Of a DNA stretch of 9,714 bases, positions 6,577 through 9,714 are shown piece after piece (the first letter of the stretch is position 1; the number at the start of each line of letters is the position of its first letter). The notes beneath the pieces are model-generated. The model did no database searches and was not told the DNA's origin. It saw only the letters and a program-made list of their open reading frames with translations. The stretch is from a bacterium. GTDB taxonomy: Bacteria > UBA9089 > UBA9088. The position numbers and the translations under genes were made by a program. The stretch covers positions 1 to 9,714 of the forward strand of contig DNCM01000037.1 of NCBI GenBank assembly GCA_003498085.1, written 5' to 3'.

Positions 6577-7728
6577 TTAATATTCAAATGATGTAGTTAT
6601 ACCCAATTGGTTATAAGATACATTAAGCCCGGTCCTTTGGCTATTTGAGGATAGTTTTATCATTCCATAGGAGAGGGTTAAAGAAAGTGCTTTGTTGATA
6701 GGCTTTTTAAGAGAAAGAAGAATTGTCGTATTTTTATCCCTTCTTTTTGAAGAAAGCCAGTTTCTACTGCTATCCTCAGGGGGCTGGTCTGTAAAATTCT
6801 TTATCTTGTGGGAATACGAGAGGGAAAAAACCATATTCTTCAATTTTGTGCTTATGTATGGAGAAAATTCATATAAGTTATAATCATAGAAGGATTTACA
6901 AGCTGATGCAACAGTTCCAAGAGAGCTAAATTTTACCTCATTATAGTTTGACCTTAGAAATGAAAATAGGGAATCCATGCCAATTGCGACATTTTCCTTC
7001 AATTGACAGGGAATGCTTAAGCCAAATTCATAAATACTGTCTTTTTCCCTCTCCCCTGTATCACTCCCAGAATTTATATCCTTTATAAACTCATTCTTGT
7101 ATCTTATAAAATGCAAATTGCTTGTTATATCAGGTTTAACCATTGGATGGAAACCAGGCTTTACTGAAAGAGAAAGCCTATACCTCCTATTGTCATACCT
7201 TGGAAGGTCATAGTTTGGGTCTATCTCACCAAGGAGATAGGTGTAATTTGGATATTTAACATCTGCAAACCTAAACCCTCCCTTAATTCCTGTTTTGTAA
7301 AGCAAGGTAAGAACATCACAGCCAAAGCCAAGCCTATTAAAATTATAATCGCCTGTTTCCCAGCTCTCTGAAACACCAGACCTCGTGAAGCTCTTTAGGT
7401 AGTCAAGCCTTGTTTTTAATGTCATTATATTAAGCCTCTTTGTCCATGAAACAAGAAAGAGGTGCTCCTGGCTCCTATCTGTAAATTTTTTCTTCTCCTT
7501 TATCCCTGGACCCTCATATGATGCCTCATAGAGAAGAAGAAGACTATCCTTATCTCCTAGTTTTACCTGACAGCCAATATCATTTAGTATATTATTTCCA
7601 AAAGAAGGCTCTATATCCTTTCCCCAAGAATATCCTTGAGAAAGTGCCCAATTGTAGTAAGGTTCAATCTCGATAGCAAAGGATACAGAGTAAAAAATAA
7701 TAGGTAATATAAAAACTTTCTTTACCAT
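6577..7728 (-). CDS. Predicted secreted outer-membrane beta-barrel protein
   Basis: I do not recognise a named family. Starting at the ATG at 7728, the 383-residue protein opens with a signal peptide: basic VKK, a hydrophobic stretch, and a likely cut after VSFA. The rest alternates short polar turns with strands rich in alternating hydrophobic and aromatic residues (e.g. HLFLVSW, MTLKTRLDYLKSF, RYRLSLSVKPGF, YEFSPYISTKL, MVFSLSYSHKI, LSLTLSYGMIKL). It ends in FEY, an aromatic terminal residue as in many outer-membrane barrels. The frame is open up to 7794, but the longer start adds 22 residues before the signal peptide and covers the end of the upstream gene. The sequence agggctgag before 7728 offers a Shine-Dalgarno. 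It overlaps the preceding gene by 7 nt (ATGGTAA). A channel, porin or structural surface role is possible; nothing shows which. Confidence 0.7.
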   Translation of the reverse strand: MVKKVFILPIIFYSVSFAIEIEPYYNWALSQGYSWGKDIEPSFGNNILNDIGCQVKLGDKDSLLLLYEASYEGPGIKEKKKFTDRSQEHLFLVSWTKRLNIMTLKTRLDYLKSFTRSGVSESWETGDYNFNRLGFGCDVLTLLYKTGIKGGFRFADVKYPNYTYLLGEIDPNYDLPRYDNRRYRLSLSVKPGFHPMVKPDITSNLHFIRYKNEFIKDINSGSDTGEREKDSIYEFGLSIPCQLKENVAIGMDSLFSFLRSNYNEVKFSSLGTVASACKSFYDYNLYEFSPYISTKLKNMVFSLSYSHKIKNFTDQPPEDSSRNWLSSKRRDKNTTILLSLKKPINKALSLTLSYGMIKLSSNSQRTGLNVSYNQLGITTSFEY

Positions 7729-8435
7729 CTCAGCCCTAATGTTGGATGAAAAACAAATGTGCCTTCGGGGTAAATACCCAATCCAAAAACCCAATGTTTT
7801 CTAAAGCCAAGCTCTATTTTTGAAAAGAGTTTTTTCTTTCCTGGAATAATACCAGATGTAACTGACCAAAAGCCATTTTTTCCCCTTAAGATATAAAGCC
7901 CTGTAAAAAATGCATACTCATTTAGCCGAACATTTATTGGAATGTCTTCTAAGGAGAACCAGCCTGTCCCTGTTCCTTTTTCTTTAAGAAAAACCTCAGA
8001 TTTACCACCTATCTTTTTTACCCCAGAAAATAATGAAATGTCACTTTTTAGTGTTTTTTTAAGGATAAGCCCTGCCCCATAGGTATAACACCTTGCCCTT
8101 TCTACATCATCTATTTTTTCTGCAAGCCTTAAACCCAATATCTCTCCATAATTTAGGCTAAATGCAACCTGAGGCATCCTTTTTTTCTCCTTAAAGACCC
8201 TTCCCTTAATGCTTATATTTGGAAAAATTGGTGGGATGGTAAATGGCAAAAGGTTAAAAGAAAGTTTAAATCTTTTGTCTTTTGGCAATCCAGAGAGGTC
8301 TGATGAGTCTATCTCAAGGTCAAAGAGCACTTCATCAAATCTTGTTGCAAGATCTATTGCCTTCTCTGCCCCCCATTCCTTAAAACCCGCAAAAACTAAA
8401 GATGGAATAAGAAAAAGAAATAAAAATTTTTTCAT
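7722..8435 (-). CDS. Hypothetical secreted beta-rich envelope protein
   Basis: Family not recognised. The 237-residue product begins MKKFLFLFLIPSLVFA, a clear signal peptide with a probable cut after residue 16. The mature part starts with a helical-looking stretch (FKEWGAEKAIDLATRFDEVLFDL), followed by beta-strand-like segments such as KLSFNLLPFTIPP, QVAFSLNYGEILGL, YGAGLILKKTL, YAFFTGLYIL and WVFGLGIYPEGTFVF. It ends in LGLRW, a terminal aromatic residue. This suggests a small outer-membrane barrel or a periplasmic beta protein. There is one cysteine, and no lipobox. The ATG overlaps the FecR-gene stop by 4 nt (ATGA), and its own stop overlaps the next start, so the three proteins are probably made together and may act in one envelope structure. 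Confidence 0.65.
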   Translation of the reverse strand: MKKFLFLFLIPSLVFAGFKEWGAEKAIDLATRFDEVLFDLEIDSSDLSGLPKDKRFKLSFNLLPFTIPPIFPNISIKGRVFKEKKRMPQVAFSLNYGEILGLRLAEKIDDVERARCYTYGAGLILKKTLKSDISLFSGVKKIGGKSEVFLKEKGTGTGWFSLEDIPINVRLNEYAFFTGLYILRGKNGFWSVTSGIIPGKKKLFSKIELGFRKHWVFGLGIYPEGTFVFHPTLGLRW

Positions 8436-9714
8436 TCAATTATCTTTCCAATTACCTTGCCAAAAAGCCCCTTAATTACAGAAGCAACAATATCTGCTGT
8501 AAAGACTATATCTATTGGTTTGCTAATCAATTGTTTCTCTCCGATCGGTTCAATCCTTATTTCACAGCCTGTCTTATTTAGGGCATCAAAAAAGTCCATC
8601 TTCTTAAAATCATCATCCCTCATTATTTCCCCATCATTGTTTATTATCCAGGATGAAAGTCTAAGGCTTCCTGCAGGATTAAGGTCGGTCTTATTTTTAT
8701 ATATATTAAAATTTTCATATCTATAAAATTTATTCCTGTCTTCACAAGAATAAGTGCTTTTCCAATCATTGCTGAATTGCTCATAAAGTTTGTTATTATC
8801 GCCTCCCTTGTCTATCCAAAATGTTGGCTCTGAAAGCTTTGTCTCCTTCCATATACTTTCCCATTTTATTTTATCGCAATCATCACCCGGCCTTCCATTT
8901 GAAAGGATAATTTCAAACCTTTCTGGATGTAGCTCTGATTTAACACCCTCATCTATTTCCTGGGCAATCCACTCCGGCCATTTACTTATATCATCTGGAA
9001 GTTCTTTGTTAAATTTTGCATCAATCATTGCATAACTAAACTGGCTTGTATCTTCTTCTGTTGTCTCCCTCCTGTTTATATTTATAAACCTTATACTTGA
9101 ATTATCTGGCCTATATAAGTGCTGTTCAACCCTTAATAAATTGCCCCAAACATCCTTCATTGAGCGGCCTGCCGAAAAATCTCTTGCCTTTACAATATTT
9201 ATGACCTGCCTTTCTTCCCTGATCTCATTCCTTATATCTCTTATCTCGGCTTTTAGTCCAACGTCCTCCCCTGGCCTCATCCCCTCTTTTAATTTCTCAA
9301 ACAAGCCTGGTTTTTTAACCTCTAATGGGAGGGCTACCAATTGTGTTGGTGCGGGCATTATTACTGCCTCTTCGGGCAGTTTAAAAATATCCTCAAATTC
9401 CTTTATTTCCCAAGCCTCAAGCTTCTTTCTCTCAATCCTTTCTCTCTTTGGCTTGTCTGGGCTATGTCTTAATCTCTCACCATCTTTTAAAATATATTTT
9501 CTTTCCTCTGCCAATACCTCCAATTTTCCTTTAAATAAATCAATTATTGTCTCATTTCTAAAGACAAAAACAGAAAATATTGTCCCCCTTAAGCCCATTA
9601 CACAGGTTGGGGTTTCAACAGAGGCCTCTTTTTCCTTAAGTCTTTTTAACCTAAACCAAACCTTTCCAAAAATAACCTTAAATAAATCCTTTTTATGAGA
9701 CATAAAAACCACAT
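8432..9714 (-). CDS. FecR-domain protein, N-terminus beyond the window
   Basis: Partial gene: the frame is open to the window edge, and the first visible candidate start (GTG at 9712) falls inside the conserved domain, so the true start lies upstream. Of the 426 visible residues, about 5-70 are the last part of a FecR domain: FGKVWFRLK, VETPTCVMGLRGTIFSVFV (32-50) and IIDLFKGKLEV correspond to the kGkv...TP.a.aGvRGTxF...leGxV pattern. Next come a basic linker (about 85-100) and a charged, probably helical region (137-176). A long C-terminal part of unknown function begins near DFSAGRSMKDVWGNLLRVEQ (178-197). The final residues, IVASVIKGLFGKVIGKIIE, look like an amphipathic or hydrophobic helix. 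Classical FecR is an inner-membrane regulator of an ECF sigma factor, but many FecR-domain proteins in uncultured bacteria are secreted and act otherwise. No sigma factor gene is visible here. Confidence 0.72.
   Translation of the reverse strand, partial: VVFMSHKKDLFKVIFGKVWFRLKRLKEKEASVETPTCVMGLRGTIFSVFVFRNETIIDLFKGKLEVLAEERKYILKDGERLRHSPDKPKRERIERKKLEAWEIKEFEDIFKLPEEAVIMPAPTQLVALPLEVKKPGLFEKLKEGMRPGEDVGLKAEIRDIRNEIREERQVINIVKARDFSAGRSMKDVWGNLLRVEQHLYRPDNSSIRFININRRETTEEDTSQFSYAMIDAKFNKELPDDISKWPEWIAQEIDEGVKSELHPERFEIILSNGRPGDDCDKIKWESIWKETKLSEPTFWIDKGGDNNKLYEQFSNDWKSTYSCEDRNKFYRYENFNIYKNKTDLNPAGSLRLSSWIINNDGEIMRDDDFKKMDFFDALNKTGCEIRIEPIGEKQLISKPIDIVFTADIVASVIKGLFGKVIGKIIE

Noticed and set aside
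7729..7794. Longer start of the beta-barrel protein
   Set aside because: It would place 22 residues before an obvious signal peptide and read through the end of the upstream gene; the ATG at 7728 has a plausible Shine-Dalgarno.
7170..8120. Recurring aagcct on the plus strand as an uptake-signal-like repeat
   Set aside because: The hits are irregularly spaced, lack conserved flanks, and are explained by frequent Arg-Leu or Gly-Phe codon pairs (aggctt) in the minus-strand genes.
9141..9698. 185-residue plus-strand open frame opposite the FecR gene
   Set aside because: Rich in Ser, Phe and Leu, as expected from the complement of a Lys- and Glu-rich gene, with no recognisable motif, while the opposite strand has a clear FecR domain.

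Overview
The window is AT-rich, tightly packed bacterial DNA. It carries two convergent gene blocks that meet near base 4725. The genes suggest a Gram-negative (outer-membrane-bearing) bacterium: two predicted secreted beta-rich proteins end in an aromatic residue, and a FecR-domain protein lies beside them. The mix of a LRYDLT-type HisRS, a long-form HisG, a PUA-less glutamate 5-kinase and a Firmicutes-like YabR protein does not point to a familiar phylum. An uncultured candidate lineage is plausible (Omnitrophota- or Desantisbacteria-like), but that placement is a guess from memory and was not tested.

Bases 1-138 hold a GC-rich, possibly structured island (about 57% G+C in 21-120). Its end looks like the T-loop and acceptor end of a tRNA, but it does not fold as a normal tRNA within the window. 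Bases 139-4715 (+ strand) form a five-gene run: hisS, hisG, proB, a mannose-1-phosphate guanylyltransferase-like sugar nucleotidyltransferase, and a YabR-like S1-domain protein. Every junction is an overlap or zero spacing (4-nt, 0-nt, 4-nt and 8-nt), so they are almost certainly one transcript with coupled translation. The run mixes histidyl-tRNA charging, histidine and proline biosynthesis, sugar activation for surface polysaccharide, and RNA binding.

Bases 4736-6530 (- strand) are truB and ribF, a common bacterial pair, overlapping by about 14 nt. They lack the usual neighbours (nusA, infB, rbfA, rpsO). Bases 6577-9714 (- strand) are three overlapping genes, read in the order FecR-domain protein (its start lies beyond the window), a 237-residue secreted beta-rich protein, and a 383-residue predicted outer-membrane beta-barrel. 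This cell-envelope cassette is the least explained part of the window. Only 46 bp separates it from truB, so all five minus-strand genes could be co-transcribed.

No CRISPR array, transposase, integrase, rRNA, clear riboswitch or rho-independent terminator was seen. Apart from the first 138 bases there is no non-coding stretch longer than 46 bp.
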